Below are positions 1 through 13,265 of a DNA stretch of 49,175 nucleotides, one piece after another (positions within the stretch are counted from its first letter, which is position 1; the number at the start of each line of letters is the position of its first letter). The notes under the pieces were generated by a model. That model saw only the letters and a program-made list of their open reading frames with translations, was not told where the DNA came from and made no database searches. This DNA is from Priapulus caudatus (Eukaryota; Priapulida; Priapulimorpha; Priapulimorphida; Priapulidae). A program made the position numbers and the translations under genes. Where the stretch lies: NCBI RefSeq assembly GCF_000485595.1, contig NW_014577534.1, positions 271,517 to 320,691 on the forward strand, read 5' to 3'.

Positions 1-429
1 TCTCCCCTGTTTTTTCCGTCCTCTTCCTCCTGCTCGTCGCCTCCATCTTGTGCTTTTAAAGAAGGACCTGTGTCCGATTCATCATTTTTTATTTTTTCAT
101 CCTTTTTCTTACATCTGTTCTTTTTTTTCTTATAATTCTTTTTACAGGAAAAAATTGACCACTAATACATGTTTATGCCTTCGCGGTGCTCCTTCGCTTG
201 CTGTGAATAAATAGCTGGTCCGCGTCCTGGGACAACTTCCCTGTAACCACACCTATCATTTTGTTTGGCCTTAGCACATACCGACCTTCGCTCATCACCC
301 GTCTCTTCTCGTCTCACTAGTGCATTCGTCCTCGCTCGCCTTTGCCTCTTTTTGACCGACTGTACGCAACTCCAATCCTGTCGTCCGTTTTTTACTTGTG
401 GACCTAGTTTTCGGTGTTAATAAACCACA
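1..429. other. Pyrimidine-rich flank, no gene seen
   Basis: The strand is rich in T and C, with poly-T runs around 110-135. I see no splice-supported or protein-like frame. It leads into the first copy of the long repeat family, and the exact boundary cannot be placed because both sides are pyrimidine-rich. Confidence 0.5.
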
Positions 430-1639
430 TCCTTGAATTCCGTATTACTCCTACCTCTCCTACTTCTATACTCTCACTCCTCGCGTCACGTGCTCTCCAT
501 GCCTCCGCTCCTACCTCTCCTCTCCCCTCCTTCGCTTCCTACTCTTCGGCTGCTTGCTGTTGCGCTGCTGCTGCAGCGTGTTGCTGCTGCCTGTGCTGCT
601 GCTGTTCGATTGTTGTACTGCTGCCGCTTACTTTCCACCAGATGGCCATTGTATACAGTAACATTTATTGCCTCTCCCACCTTGCCTGGTGATTGTACTT
701 ATGTCTATGCATTTTATACTACTAGAATTAATATTTTCAACCTAGTAAATCGTTGGCAATTCAGCGCTGCTCACACACCAATCCCCCAAAACCTTTTTGC
801 CTTATTTTTTACAGACTTGTTTCATGGTGCATAGGCAAGTAGTAGAATCTCGCGCGCGGCTCGCACTGCCAATACAGCAAGCTGTATTCACTCTTATACT
901 TTCCCCGATCTTTAATATATATACATAATCAACGCCATCAACATTAATGGCAGTAATTGTTAACTAAGGCTCCTGATTACCTAAATAATTTGTCTTGAAT
1001 TAAAGTGCCTCTAAATATTATATACCTTATACACTCAAATATAACAGCATCTTCAATAACGGTTGAGTCATACTCGTTCGCGTTCGATTGTGATCAGTGA
1101 CTACGGCTCATATTCAATAGTGTTACTGTGTTTTATAGTGAGTAGGTCTCCTGACTTAATTCATACAGTCCGTTATGCATTTGCGAAGTAGGTGACGCAG
1201 ATGACTACTGTCATGTCCTTATTATTGCACTCCTTCGACTATTATCTAATTTATTAGCGCGTTACGGTTTCAGATGTGCCGTTTGAAAGACTCCGGGAAC
1301 GGACTCTTACACTCGTATTGAACGTAACCTCTCTCGCTGCTTGCGTGCTTTTATACATGTGTGACTACTATAGACCATCGCTGGCTCTTCTTCATAGTCT
1401 TTGCCTGGTAACATAACTATGGAAAGACTCTCTGTTTAGGTCGGTTTATCTACCAAATCCGCATTTGCCAAGTGGTCGTTGTTAGATCGCTTCACCTCGG
1501 GTCACTATTGACTTGCGTGTTTCGTCTCTAAAGGTGCGTGCTCTTTAGTGTTCAACGAGACGCGCTCTCACTATTCTCACTCTCCTCGTCACTACTCTGC
1601 CAATGCGTCGCTTTGCTTTCTTTGCTATCCTGGTCCTCT

Positions 1640-1800
1640 CTCTTCTCTCTCTCTTTCTCTCATCTCTCTCTCTCTCTCTCGTCTTCTCTATCTCGCGTCA
1701 CGCGCTTTTATCAAAGGACTTGCTATTTTTCGCTTTCGTTTGTCGTTAATCTCGCGCTCCTCTCTCTCTCCTAGGCTCCGTTATACTCTACGTGTTCTCG
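1640..1800 (+). repeat. CT-rich internal module, 5' copy in repeat A
   Basis: A (CT)n run is followed by a TCTCTATCTCGCG core and pyrimidine-rich sequence. The same module recurs about 1.5 kb downstream at 3195-3370. The equivalent pair in copy B is at 11680-11865 and 13115-13265. Confidence 0.5.
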
Positions 1801-3194
1801 ATTTTCGCTATTTCTTTGTCATGTCTGGTCCGTTGTCCGTCCGTTTGTTGTCATGTATTATTGTTATGTATAGTATGGTAGTTGTGTATGTTTGTATGTA
1901 TGTATGTATGGTATGGTATTCTGTTGGGGCATGCTATTGCTGTGTATGATTGAGTTTTTTACGTGACGAGAGCACCTGTATGTTGTATGTGGTGGTGTGT
2001 GTTGCTCCCCTGTGTGTGTTGTGTCGTGTGGGCGTTCCGTGGAGCTTAGCTGCTGTCGCTCGCGATGCGTGCGTGCGTGATCCGCTCCGCGTGCAAGCGG
2101 CTCGGTGGCTGTCGCGTGCCGTGCGTGCGGAATCGATAGAGATATTAAAGCTGTATGGCATTGTAATGCATGCTTGCATTGCATGTCTGTTGCATGACTT
2201 TCTTTCTTATGTATGTATGTCTGTCTAGTATGCACTGTCTAGTCTGTCTCATCTGGTTTGTCTGCGGTTCTAAAGCTAAGTAACTTGACTAAATGTCCTG
2301 TCCATCGTAAGACCGCCGCCTCTACTTGCCCCCTCACTACGCACCGAGTTGTGCTGTCAGAGCAGCACATCGTGATTCATCTCGGGAGATAATAATAACG
2401 TATATAGAGTTAATCTTGATACGTATGATTAATGCTTATAGTCCGTGATTTATTCCAGTTGTTCCACCGTGTGGCTATGCGGATGTCGATGAACTATGTA
2501 TGCTTTCATTTACGCCGAATCGTTCGACTCCGAACTTTCGCGCCGTTTCCGCTCATTTGTCTTACCCACGCGAAATAAATTAACCAATCATCCAGATGTT
2601 CGCTTACAAACCGCGGTAATTGGCGCTATTTAATGGTGTACGCTTCAAGTATTAAACTGTTGTCTCAGTGCACGCACGATGACATAGGCCGATGACGAAA
2701 AAAAAAAAATTTATAAAAAACTGAACTTGAAAATCAGAAGAACCATTCCAACCATTCGTAAAAATACCGCGGTGAGAAGATAGATACTATCGCAACACCT
2801 TCTCTATATCGACAGCTTCCACAGGCTGCGACAACACGCCAGTAATATTTTGAGATTTATAAAAAAACATATCGCAGACGAGGAGATGTATGGCTTTGCT
2901 TGCCCACTAGATTTCTCTTCTCTGCTGCCTACTTGAATATGAGCTGCTACCACCTTTATATAATAATTATAATGTAGAAATCTTAGATCTGTTAAGCTTT
3001 CACAGAGCACTTAACCTTTAGACAGATATATAAAGAAGATGTTTATATCACTAAATCTTATGTGCTTCATTAAAAATACCCTATGGAGCAATAATTATGA
3101 TATGAATAATAATATAGATTTAGTGTATCCTCCTCTTCATCTGAAACTATAATTTATCCCGCCTCACGGGGGGGGAGCCATGGGAGCTTTCTCT

Positions 3195-3370
3195 TGTATA
3201 TCTCTTTCTCTCTCTCTCTTCTTTCTTTAATTTTCCTATTCTGTCGCTATTTATCGCATTTATCCCACCGACTGTTTTTCCCTTGCGCTCTTTCGTACTC
3301 TCCGCCCTCTCGCCTTTTGCCACTCACTCCCTTCTTCTCCATACTGTCTCATTCTCGTGCCTCATTTACT
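3195..3370 (+). repeat. CT-rich internal module, 3' copy in repeat A
   Basis: Second member of the internal direct duplication. The segment CCGACTGTTTTTCCC followed by CTCTTTCGTACTC matches the cores in copies B and C. Confidence 0.5.
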
Positions 3371-4279
3371 AGTTTTTTTACTGAAAAAAAATCTGATTCT
3401 CACTTTAGTCCATAGGCTTTAAACAAAATACGGATCCCTCGTTCCATTAATTTTGCCCTCCGCTTCACATTGCTAAGTCTTCTCCCTTCCTCAAGCGCAA
3501 GCACGATGCGGGGACCTCGCCACCCCTCTCAATCTCGTCAGGGATCCTTAGTTGCTGTGTCCGGCCAATCTCTGCTCGCACCCTACCTCCTACACAACTA
3601 GCTCTAGTCTGTACATCGAGAGAACTTTTATGTATTGACGGCTGTCTCCGCAGCCTGGCTTGGCTAGTATCATCCGATGAATGAAAGAAAAAAGCGGACA
3701 GCAGTACGCCATCGTCGATGGGGGGGGTAGTGTCAACGGTGTTTCGTGACAGTGGCGTGCGGACGTAGGTACCGACTACGTAGCGTATTGTGACGTAACA
3801 GGCCACGTGGTTACTCTAAAGCTGCAGTACACGTCACCATTTTTCTCGTTGCCTCGTACAGATGGCATTTACGTGGTCGCCAATTTTTTGGTCTTTGCCG
3901 CCCGTCACAGCACAACGTCACCCGTCACGTCAGTGGGACGTTGGTGCATGTGACGGCAATTTTTGTTCACTGCGGATGTCTTGCCACAGGTAGCCTGATC
4001 ATGCTTACGAATACAGATTCAGGTTGTTTATAGTAGGTTAGAATGTGAATCAATCTTTAGGCTTTTATTCTAGACTTCTAATCACAAACGTTAAGTGGTT
4101 CAATTTTTTTTATTGAATAATATAATTAAACTTATTAACAAAATAAATACCAGTAATAAAAATAGTTGGAAGCACCGTTGAGTATAAGCGTTATTATACC
4201 AAGGATATATATAATACCAAGGTATGAGGAATATAGAGTATAATTCTATAAGTTATACAATATACATATAACTATATGA

Positions 4280-4376
4280 CAGTAGACCCACTTATATGAC
4301 CAACGGCCTTGTTTTTGCACTGGGCACCTCTCCATCATGTCTATTAATGTTCAGTCCATAAGTGAGGGGTTCTTCA
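4280..4376 (+). mobile_element. Pogo/Tigger-like MITE in repeat copy A (degraded)
   Basis: Starts with CAGTAGACCCACTTA, contains the shared core ATCATGTCTATTAATGTTCA and ends AGGGGTTCTT. It is a decayed version of the 94-bp element that is intact in copy C (20748-20841) and sits at the equivalent place inside the long repeat. Confidence 0.6.
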
Positions 4377-5244
4377 TTGGAGGTATAGCGATAGTTGCAT
4401 ATTACTTGGAGGACGGCCGAGCGCCTAATTTGTAATTGCCGAGTGCTGCGAAGGGTTGATTTTGTTTGCGATTGATCTCAGTGTGGTGGCACTGGCGCGC
4501 ACCTTCACCACAAGTTGCTACACGAGCAATTTTCGTGGTGAGAAATTCAAACCGGTTTGATTCTCGGCCACTCGGTTGGTCACCATAAATTTCACGTCGG
4601 GTGAGTGGTCGTCGCGCCGCCTCCGCACACTTGGCATTTTTTGTGGCGACACGAAAATTGCCCTGTCGGCAACGAAATGGTGAAGTTTTGCTGCATGCTT
4701 TACATGGCCAACGACTTGGGCCGGCTACATATTAGCGACTATATCGCCATCTTGGGGCATCGAGTACGCTGCTGGTGACACAGACGATGAAGTCGGCGGC
4801 GAGAAATCTTTTTTTAGTACAAGGGAAATTCAGGCGCGAGTATCGTGGACGCATCGCTTACGCTGCAGCACAACCCGAACCATTGTGAGCGCTAATTACG
4901 CGCAGCGCTGAGATTGTTGAAATAGGACAGAAACTCTTCAGCGTTGTTAGTAGTTAGTTCTTTACGCAAATATTTTTACGTCGTTTAAGCTGAGGTTAGC
5001 CTGGCGGCGAGAACTAATTGACGTGCGCGCGATCAAATAAAAACATATTACTCGATGAATATAGCAGCTGGATTAGCTTGCGTCTTGATACTGCAACTGA
5101 GTGCTCACGCCTCCGATTCTTACGACGGGTTTAAAATACTATCAATATTCTCGATCGTGCCGGATCTAACTTATAATTATATAGTCGTTGGCAAACCTAA
5201 TGAAGGCGACTCACGATCCGAAAACGAGTATTATGCATTCCACA

Positions 5245-5330
5245 CACACAATTAAAAAAAAAATATATATATATATATATATTATAATATATAAACACAT
5301 ATATATATTTTAATTTATTTATTAAGGAAA
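5245..5330. repeat. (TA)n tract in repeat copy A
   Basis: Poly-A followed by alternating TA. The equivalent tract in copy B is at 14983-15005 and in copy C at 21650-21671. In the C/D pair it marks the break between the two oppositely oriented halves. Confidence 0.7.
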
Positions 5331-7230
5331 AAATCGCGCAGTTGTGTGAATACCTGGGCGTATCACCGTCACTATAGTGATTGACGTTGCAATTGCAACG
5401 ATCAAAGGCTTTGCTCACGACTGGCTACAATGTGGTTCTGAATCGTAATTCTCGGGAGCGCAAAAATCGCCCGCTTAAAGAGTGCAACTTAACTCATATG
5501 ATCAATCTAGTTAAAACGTACATCAATCTCTCAAACGCATTTAAGCGCGCCTGCTCGATGCTTCGTTCACGTCGAGCTATAGACGTGTACGCACGCGCTT
5601 GTATGACTAGTCGATTGTCACGATCGGTTGCAGTAAACGAATAAGCGTGTGCTCGATTCCTATATTTTTTATTCCGAGAGTAACGCTCTTTATATATAAT
5701 TTTTCTATTATTAGATTATGTTGTGTTTATACTCACGTGCTCTCGATGCAATTTAATACCCAGGCGCAGCTAGCCGCGTTACCGTAGTAAAACACTACTC
5801 TGTTCCTTTTTCCGAGAGCGATAGATATACAGAACACCAGACTGGGAAGCAGAGCAAGGTTATAACAAGCGCGGGAAACGTTATCTACAGACAGTAGCTG
5901 CCTGCCATCGATCGTCTAGACCACCCTTCGCACTGGCCACGATAGATAACACCTGCCGTTCTGTGCTACAAGACACTCCAAGAAGAGCGGTGGCCACGAG
6001 ATTTCATTGATTGGCTGTAGTTAACAAAATGGAGTGTAAGGTCGCGAAATGGGAACAAAGTTCTCCCTGACCAAATGGTGCGTCGAGGGAGGCAAGAGGA
6101 GGGGGGGTAAGGTCTCGACGAGGGCGTGAAGGAGCCTTAACAGTACATTGCGTTTAATGGCAGTGAGGGTTATATAAGACTAACGCGGGTCTAGATTTCC
6201 TGGTTGGTAATCATACTTTAACCTTAGATTGTCCTCACTTCACTCGAACCGCTGATCCTGTAATTATATTTTACTGATTACGCCTAGTAGCACAGTTATG
6301 GAAAGCGACACGGAATTTGTTTTTCATAGATCTTCATTGGCTGACCTTTGCGTGTGGTTATACTCTCCGACCACTGGACAGTTAGCTGCCCCTGCCTACA
6401 TATGCGTCCTCCTGTAACGCGCTAGTTTGTGTAGAACGCTCTCGGTGCACCTGTGAGACGGGGAAGGGTTAGGGGCAGAGTTACAGGGAGTTGCATTCCG
6501 CCGATTATTATTTACAGTGTTGATCCAATTCATTGTTCGACCATATCGGCCAAAAACAATAATAATTCAGCCGGCAAATTACTTGGGAGGAATTACAAAG
6601 CCACGCTGGCGGCTATGATTTGTAGCGTACACACTTATTTTGTGACTCAAATATTCTCTCATTATTTTTTTTGTTTAATCAACGATTTTCGCGAAAGCCG
6701 CCAGCGCAAAAACGAGCCACATAACCCTGTTTTTGTACCGAACAGTAGACTATACGAGAGCTATTGATAGAGAAGACCCGCACCGACCACATCCAGTTAC
6801 GTTCGTTTTATTGTAAAAACTAAATGATATTTTAAGCGATCGGCAAGCGAGTGATGGCCTGTTTTCTCGACTAGCATCGATTTTTCAGGCCAAAAATTAT
6901 GCCAAAGTTTATAACGCGGTCTACGCGGGTATACCGTCTGCCTACTCGCCCCTAAATTCTGGGGCAGATTTACACCAGAACATTTAGATTCTTTCGACTA
7001 CCGAACTAAGACCTTTTAAGACGAGAGATCTTTTCGGCCATCGAAGACTCTTCCCTAAATCGTCAGAAGAAATGACGCGATGAAAGAAAAGCTTGAGATC
7101 AAGGCCCTGCCGTCATTTGACTCTTGCAAGTATTAATTGCCTTGCTTCCGGCTATAGGGTACTTAAGCGCTCTTAAAGCATACTTTACTGTGTGGTGTAA
7201 ACAGTGCGAGACTTATTTGTATATGACGGC

Positions 7231-9083
7231 GTATATTATGTAGTCTATAGCGGAATCGTCCATATAAATATATGTAGAATGGCTACAAGCGGCGATTCGC
7301 ACGTATCGCAATGCACGAAGAAATGTCGGTGAAAATGCGACTGCCGGTGGAAATGTTTAAAGACGTATAATATTATGTAGTCTATAGCGAAAAATCGAGT
7401 CATTTTATATAAATAATTTTTTAATGGCTGACCACTCTTCTAATTCTTTTCCCAACGTCGTTTAGGTTGGGGTTGGGTAGTAATATATATCTATGAAAAT
7501 TTACGGGTACAGAACAGATTGCAAACATCGCAAACAAACAGAGCATAAACTAACCTATAAAGTTTATCAGTGCATTTTTATCGGCATCGTTGATGTTTAC
7601 GGCCATTATATTAAGCGACTAAATCGATACGTTCAGGACTAATAATCTAGAATCGATTCAGGAAACTGGAAAGATGGAAATAGAAATCGGCATAAGAGAT
7701 GTGGCCGGAAAGCTCTATTTATGGAGACTAATGTATTGATCTTAAGTTAACTTATACATTAAAACGACGGTTGATTTAATTCAAAGAAGGGTAAACTGTA
7801 AAATGGTAAATGCGCTAACTGTATTGTGTTTTGGAAACGCGAACGGGCGGATATTATGTACGCACGGATATCCTTGATAAAATCCTTAGTTTACATATAA
7901 AAATGAGTTTCTATCGTTCCAGACGGTACCTCATTGACTAGTTGTAACGGAAAAGGAAACGGAAACGGGGACGGGCCGGGTGCATAACGTCTGTAATTTC
8001 TGCTGCCTGATCCATTTTCAACCGATTTCGTTTTGCAAATGACATTAATTTGCAACATATCAAAACGTACATAAGTAGTAAACTACAGTATAACTGAATG
8101 CTATAGCCTTAAATGAGACACTATTAAAACGAATAACGTATGAAGTTTATATGAAGGATTTTCTAACTAAAAAAATCGCGTTCAGTGTGCGTTTCCGGTG
8201 AGTGACGGAAAGCTAATTGAATTTGCATTAGTGACAGTTGCAACACCTCTAGCACTCCAGGTAACGAACAGCGACAAATACTAAATTTCATTCATAATTT
8301 GCGTCCTGCATGTATGTTATATATACTTAGGCAAAAACGGTTAGAATAAACGTAATCGCGAAAGGTTTCTTTGCCCAACATACATGTATAGGGTGGTATA
8401 AACGCAGACGGCCTTAAAACCATTACCTTTCACCAGATTTTATGCCTGACGGTACAAAGATTTAAGTAGGAAGGCACCTTTAACAGTACGGAGATTTATG
8501 TGCGGTAATAACGGGTTATGGCGGTCTGATTCTCCCGCATCTGATGAATATGACCACCTCGATGCCATACTAAAAGTACGAAACATCGGCGATTAAAGCC
8601 TTAGCTGCTCTTTCAGCTGCGTTTACGCTGGGCCGTATGCGAGCAGCTGCAGCCCTATGCAATTTTACTGTTTGACTTCGTAACCCTAAGCTGCCGATGC
8701 TTGGCGGTAAAGAAACAACAGTGTAATCTGTAAGGTATTCGGCTTGCTACAAAAATACTATTCACGTTCTCAAGAACATTGGTTAAAAAACTGGGTAGCG
8801 AGAAAAAAACTGCGACAAATGAGATGCGGGAACCCACGCGTGTACGTAATTAATGTGGGTATTATGTCACAGCTATCAGACTACTGAAAACATATTCGCA
8901 TTCATTAGGAACGGAGTCGTTACACGGCTGCACACGCACCCACCTAAAATAGAACCGTATTTATATGATTTTGAAAAGTGGATGCACAACAAGATCTTTA
9001 TTCCTGACGGTGATGATGATGACGACAATGGCTAAGTAAATGAACAATGTATATACATAATATGTGTGCGTGCATGCGTGTGT

Positions 9084-9084
<1 letters not shown>
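7231..9084. other. Unassigned intergenic or intronic DNA
   Basis: AT-rich and without an obvious repeat relationship to the rest of the window. A TATTATGTAGTCTATAGCG motif occurs twice (about 7230 and 7370). One plus-strand frame, 8853-9035, ends in a protein-like stretch (EPYLYDFEKW, then an acidic DGDDDDDNG terminus), but it has no supporting splice context or recognised family. I do not call it a gene. Confidence 0.4.
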
Positions 9085-9135
<51 letters not shown>

Positions 9136-9192
9136 CTTTCTAGTAGTAGTTACTTTTTAGTAGTAATAGTAGTTAGTAGTAGTAGTAGTCTC
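9085..9192 (+). repeat. (TAG)n microsatellite
   Basis: A near-perfect run of TAG trinucleotides, with a few interruptions after about 9135, preceded by a short GT-rich stretch. Confidence 0.95.
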
Positions 9193-10610
9193 TTAGGTTT
9201 TGTTACAGTCTATTAATATTCCACCTATAGTGCCTGCGCCAGGCAATTTACCGTCAAGCGGGCCTAATAGCTGTAGAACAACGATCCCTGCAAAACCCGT
9301 GTTTCTCGCGTTTCTCAAAACGTCCCTTAATCCGATTTCGGACCCACCTTCCGCCTTAAATGCCTTTCTCAGCCACCATTCTCTTGAAAAGCATTATGCA
9401 CGCGATCGACTCTGATATAGGATTTTAATCGCAACTAGTTAATAGATAGCCATGAGTTCCGTGGTGCCATATATGTTTACAAATAGTTTAAACCGGATTT
9501 CTTACTGAAGCCGATATGAGCCCGCTGTTTACGTCATTGCTAGAAACAAAAATGTCTGTTATCATATCAAAAAGTCTTCTCCAGCAATATAGGTTCTATA
9601 TATATTACGATGCGTTACTTCTTTTAGATAAACATTGATATGTTTGTTTTCTTCTGTAGTTTTTGTTATCTGCTAATTATTTAAAAAAGAGCTGATAACG
9701 TTGATACGGCTTTACACTGCAGCCGCAAGTAATAATTGGTTACTGCCGGTGCGCTTTTCTCACAGCCCACAACGTCAGAGTTACTCAAACTCAGGGTTTT
9801 GTTTTACAATCAGCTGCTCGCCTAATATATAATGTTTAAATGTGTGCCTGTCTTTCCAGCCCGTAAAATTGTTACAATAAAAAACAGCCTGTTGAGATTT
9901 GTGCAAGTATAACACATAGGATCCGCTAAGAACTTCGATTTTAATATATGACACCGTTTTTTAGAACCCACTGTTACGTAAATTTTTAGAACACGATGAC
10001 GTGTAAAACGTTCAATAAATGACCCAAATAAATGGGAAATTTACTTAAAAAAGGGTAAACAAGACAAGAACACTATTGTTCAAGTTATAGTGAAGCTCCG
10101 TGAGCGATATATATAGATCTTCCTGTTAGTGATTCAGGATGCTAACTCGCATGTGCATATTTTTTCTAAAATATTTGAACAGATGGTTAACATCTCGACG
10201 CACAGCGTCTAGGATTAAGAAACTTGTTACACTGTAAGAAATAGAATGTTTATGTTAGGCGCGTATTTTTTCTTGATCTCACAGATAAACGTTGCAGTAC
10301 ATCATTTATTTGATTAGCTATGCGATTAGTTACATCTTGGGGCAAGATTCGTGTTCTCTGTCATAAGTAAACACGTTGGAATTAATCCATGTCTATCTTA
10401 GTTTATCAAACGACATAGTTTACATAGTGAACGCTTTGACCACCCTCTCTAGTGAATCGTTATGCCACTTATGGAAATGTAAGAAGCTTAACGACGCCAC
10501 AAATTATGAACAAATATAATTTGAGATTGACCGGTAATATGACAAATCGCTTAACGACAATACATAATGAAGTCATGCGCGGATAAGGGTGAATTTACTC
10601 ATCACATCGT
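9193..10610. other. Unassigned intergenic or intronic DNA
   Basis: AT-rich. Between about 9195 and 9415 both strands are open. The minus strand reads a protein-like peptide (containing LLGPLDGKLPGAGTIGGIL) of about 55 codons without a start codon, and the plus strand is open behind a pyrimidine tract and AG. No family is recognised for either, and I see nothing else in the stretch. Confidence 0.35.
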
Positions 10611-10614
10611 ATGT

Positions 10615-10925
10615 CAGCGGTTATCCTCCTATCCTTTCTTCCTCTCCTCTTCCTCCATCCTTCCTCCTCCTCTTCCTTTTCCTCCTCCTCTTCTTTCCTC
10701 CTCCTCCTTACTCCTCCTCCTCCTCCTTCTTCCTTCCCTCCTTTTTCTTCCTCCTTTCCTTCCTCCCTCCTCTCCTTCCTCCTCCTCCTCCTCCTCATCC
10801 TCCTTTTTTTTTCTTTTGATCCTCCTTCCTCCCTCCTCCCCTCCTCCTCTCCTCCTTCTCCTTCCTCCCTCCTCCTACCTCTCCTCCTTCTCCTCTTCCC
10901 CCTCTTCGCTTCCTCCTCCTTCGGC
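10615..10925 (+). repeat. (TCC)n-rich low-complexity tract
   Basis: Over 300 bp of TCC/CTT repeats with irregular interruptions. The minus strand is the GGA-rich complement. It produces long Ser/Pro/Leu or Arg/Glu frames that have no coding meaning. It precedes the recognisable start of repeat copy B. Confidence 0.85.
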
Positions 10926-11679
10926 CGGTGCTGCCGGTTTGCTGCCTGCTGCAGCTGTGCTGCTGCTGCTGCCTTGCTGTTGCTTGGCATGCCTACTGCC
11001 TTGCTGCCCTATTTCCACAGGATGGACCTATTTCGTATACAGTAACATTGATTGCCTCTCCCCACCCTTGCACTGCGTGTACTCTATGTCATGCATTTAC
11101 TAATAGGATTAATATTTTCAACCTTAGGTAATCGTTGCGGCCAATGATCATTTTTATAACGATTGTTCATGTGGAGTAGGATACGTCGCGGCTCACTCTC
11201 AACGAAGCTGTAATCACACTATTTGTTTGAATTAAGTGCTCTCTAAATATTTATAACAATAACAGCTCTAATACACGTTGAGCATTACTCGTTCGGTCGA
11301 TTGTGATAGTGCCGGCATATATTTCTGTTTAGTAGGCCTGCACTCACTCATAAGTAAACGTATGCCATTTGCGGAAAAGTGGCGCGAGGCTCTGCAGTGG
11401 CGCGTGCTTTCAGATGTCGTTTGAAAGACTTCGCTGAACGACTGTGCACTCCGTTGAACGACTCGCTGCTGCGTGCCTATTCTTATGGAGCACTACCGCT
11501 CTCTCACATCGCCTTCCTTTGACAACTAGGAAAAAGCTCTTGTAGTCGTTTTATTCACGCGTTTGCCAGATGGTCGTGTCGATTCACGGTAATGACAATG
11601 CCGTGTCCTCAAAGCGGCTTCTAATTTTCGACGAGCGCGCTTCTCTTTTTTTCCTTTCGTCTCTCTCTTCCCACTCTCG

Positions 11680-11865
11680 CCTCTCTCTCTTCTCATCTCT
11701 CTCTCTCTCTCTGCTCTCTTTCTCTCTCTCTCGTCTCTCTCTCTCTCTCTTCTCTATCTCTGCGTACGCTTTATCCAAGACTGTTTTTTCTCCTTTCTCT
11801 CTCGTACTCGCCCTCCCTCTCTTTCTCCCTAACTCCTTCTCTTTACGTTCTCATTCTCGTATTCT
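11680..11865 (+). repeat. CT-rich internal module, 5' copy in repeat B
   Basis: (CT)n is followed by GCGTACGCTTTATCCAAGAC and pyrimidine-rich sequence. It is duplicated about 1.4 kb downstream at 13115-13265 with roughly 70% similarity by eye. Confidence 0.6.
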
Positions 11866-11885
11866 TTGTCTGTCTCGTCCGCTCG

Positions 11886-11975
11886 TCCGTATGTATGTAT
11901 GTATGTATGTTATGTATGTATGTATGTATGTATGTATGTATGTAGGTATGTTATGTTTTTTTTTTTTTTTTTTTT

Positions 11976-12019
<44 letters not shown>

Positions 12020-12085
12020 TTTTTTTTTTTTTCTTATGTATGTATGTTATGTATGTATGTGTGTGTGTGTGTGTGTGTGTGCGTT
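11886..12085 (+). repeat. Compound microsatellite: (GTAT)n, poly-T, (GT)n
   Basis: In order: GTAT tetranucleotides (11889-11950), about 75 nt of nearly pure T (11956-12032), GTAT again, then GT (about 12058-12080). The sequence continues as GCGT/GTGC-rich to about 12160. Such tracts are slippage-prone and unreliable in assemblies. Confidence 0.95.
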
Positions 12086-13114
12086 GCGTGCGCCACACAT
12101 CAGTGCGCTGCGTGGCGTGCGTGCGTGCGTGCGTGCGTGCCGTGCGTTGCGTTGCGTGCGGCGTGCCGTGTGCGATCGTGCCGCTTATGTATGTATGTAT
12201 GTATGATTGCATGATCATGGCTGTTCTGTTCTTTCTTTCTATTATGTATGTATGCTCTGTCTGTATGCACTGTCTATCTTTTTTCTTTTTTTTTTTTTCT
12301 CTATTCTGATTTGTCTGCGATGCCTAAAGACTAGTAAATTGACTAAATTCCACCCACCCCCCCCCTTCCATCGGATAAGACACGCGGCGCCTCTTACGTT
12401 CCCCTCACTACGCCACCGAGTTGGCGTGAGTGTCATCCGGGAATAATTAAACGTTATAATGTTAAATACGATACGTATGTAAATGCTAGTCGCTGATTTT
12501 ATTCTCAGTGTTCACGTTGTGGCATTGCGGATTGTCGATGAATATGTATGTCATTTTCTTTTCATTACGCCGCATCTCGCTCGAACTTTTTTGCGCGTTT
12601 CGCTCATTTGTCTTACCCACTCCTAAAGAATTACACCAATCCAGTCCATGTTCTATAACAAACGCTGAGTATTCGTATTTAATGGTGTACGCTTCAAGTA
12701 TTAAACTTTGTCATCAAGTGCACGCCACATGACATAAGCGATGTACGAAAAAATTTTATTAAAAACTGAACTTCGAAAATCAGGAAGAACCATTCCCACA
12801 TTGCGTAAAATCATACGCAGAGAAAATATCGCAACCCATATAGCGGCTTGCGCCACACGCCAGTAACTTGGTTTTCTAAAACAATCAGCAGGACGAAGTG
12901 CTGATATATTTTGTGCATATTGATTGTACACTTTATATAAATAATTATAAATGTAGAAATTTAGATCCTGTTAAAGCTTTCAAAGCGTCCACTTAAACCT
13001 TTAAATTTAAAGAAATTTATAACAGCAAATCTCTTGGATTAAAATGACCTAATGGAAGCAATAATATGATAAAAAATAATTGCATTTGGTATTATTTACT
13101 TGAAACTAATTTTC

Positions 13115-13265
13115 ACGAGCGCTCTCTCTCTCTCTCTCTTCTCTTTCTCTATCTTGCGTACGCCTTCATCCACACTGTTTTTCCCTTTCGCTCTCGTACT
13201 CCCCGCGCCCTCTCTTCTCCCTACTCCCTCTCTCTACGTCTCATTCTCGCTATTTCTATTTTATG
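13115..13265 (+). repeat. CT-rich internal module, 3' copy in repeat B
   Basis: Contains TCTATCTTGCGTACGCCTTC and CTCGTACTCCCCGCG, paralogous to 11750-11865. The copy C equivalent is at 19850-19985. Confidence 0.6.

Larger units (their letters stand above)
430..7230 (+). repeat. Long dispersed repeat, copy A
   Basis: Nearly collinear with 10870-16680 (copy B), and its middle part matches 18990-21670 (copy C). Shared landmarks in order are a CTG/GCT-rich block (about 540-615), a CT-rich module, GTAT microsatellites, a stretch containing GACTAGTAAATTGAC-like sequence, a second CT-rich module, a nested inverted-repeat element with a MITE, a (TA)n tract (about 5260-5300), and a tail ending near GACGGCG at about 7225. 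Homology to copy B stops there, whereas B and D continue for another ~1.2 kb. Copy A differs from B by many one-base indels. No frame is conserved between copies, so I treat it as non-coding. The superfamily is not recognised; it could be a large non-autonomous DNA transposon or a segmental duplication. Confidence 0.75.

Noticed and set aside
5055-5255. 66-codon frame in repeat A with a signal-peptide-like start
   Set aside because: The equivalent positions in copies B and C are out of frame and give unrelated peptides, so there is no conserved coding signal.
10567-11131. Ser/Pro/Leu-rich plus-strand frames and an Arg/Glu-rich minus-strand frame
   Set aside because: Direct translation of (TCC)n and its complement. 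No conserved counterpart in copy A.
11866-12309. Phe-rich frame with Met/Tyr/Val/Cys repeats
   Set aside because: Translation of poly-T and GTAT/GT microsatellites.
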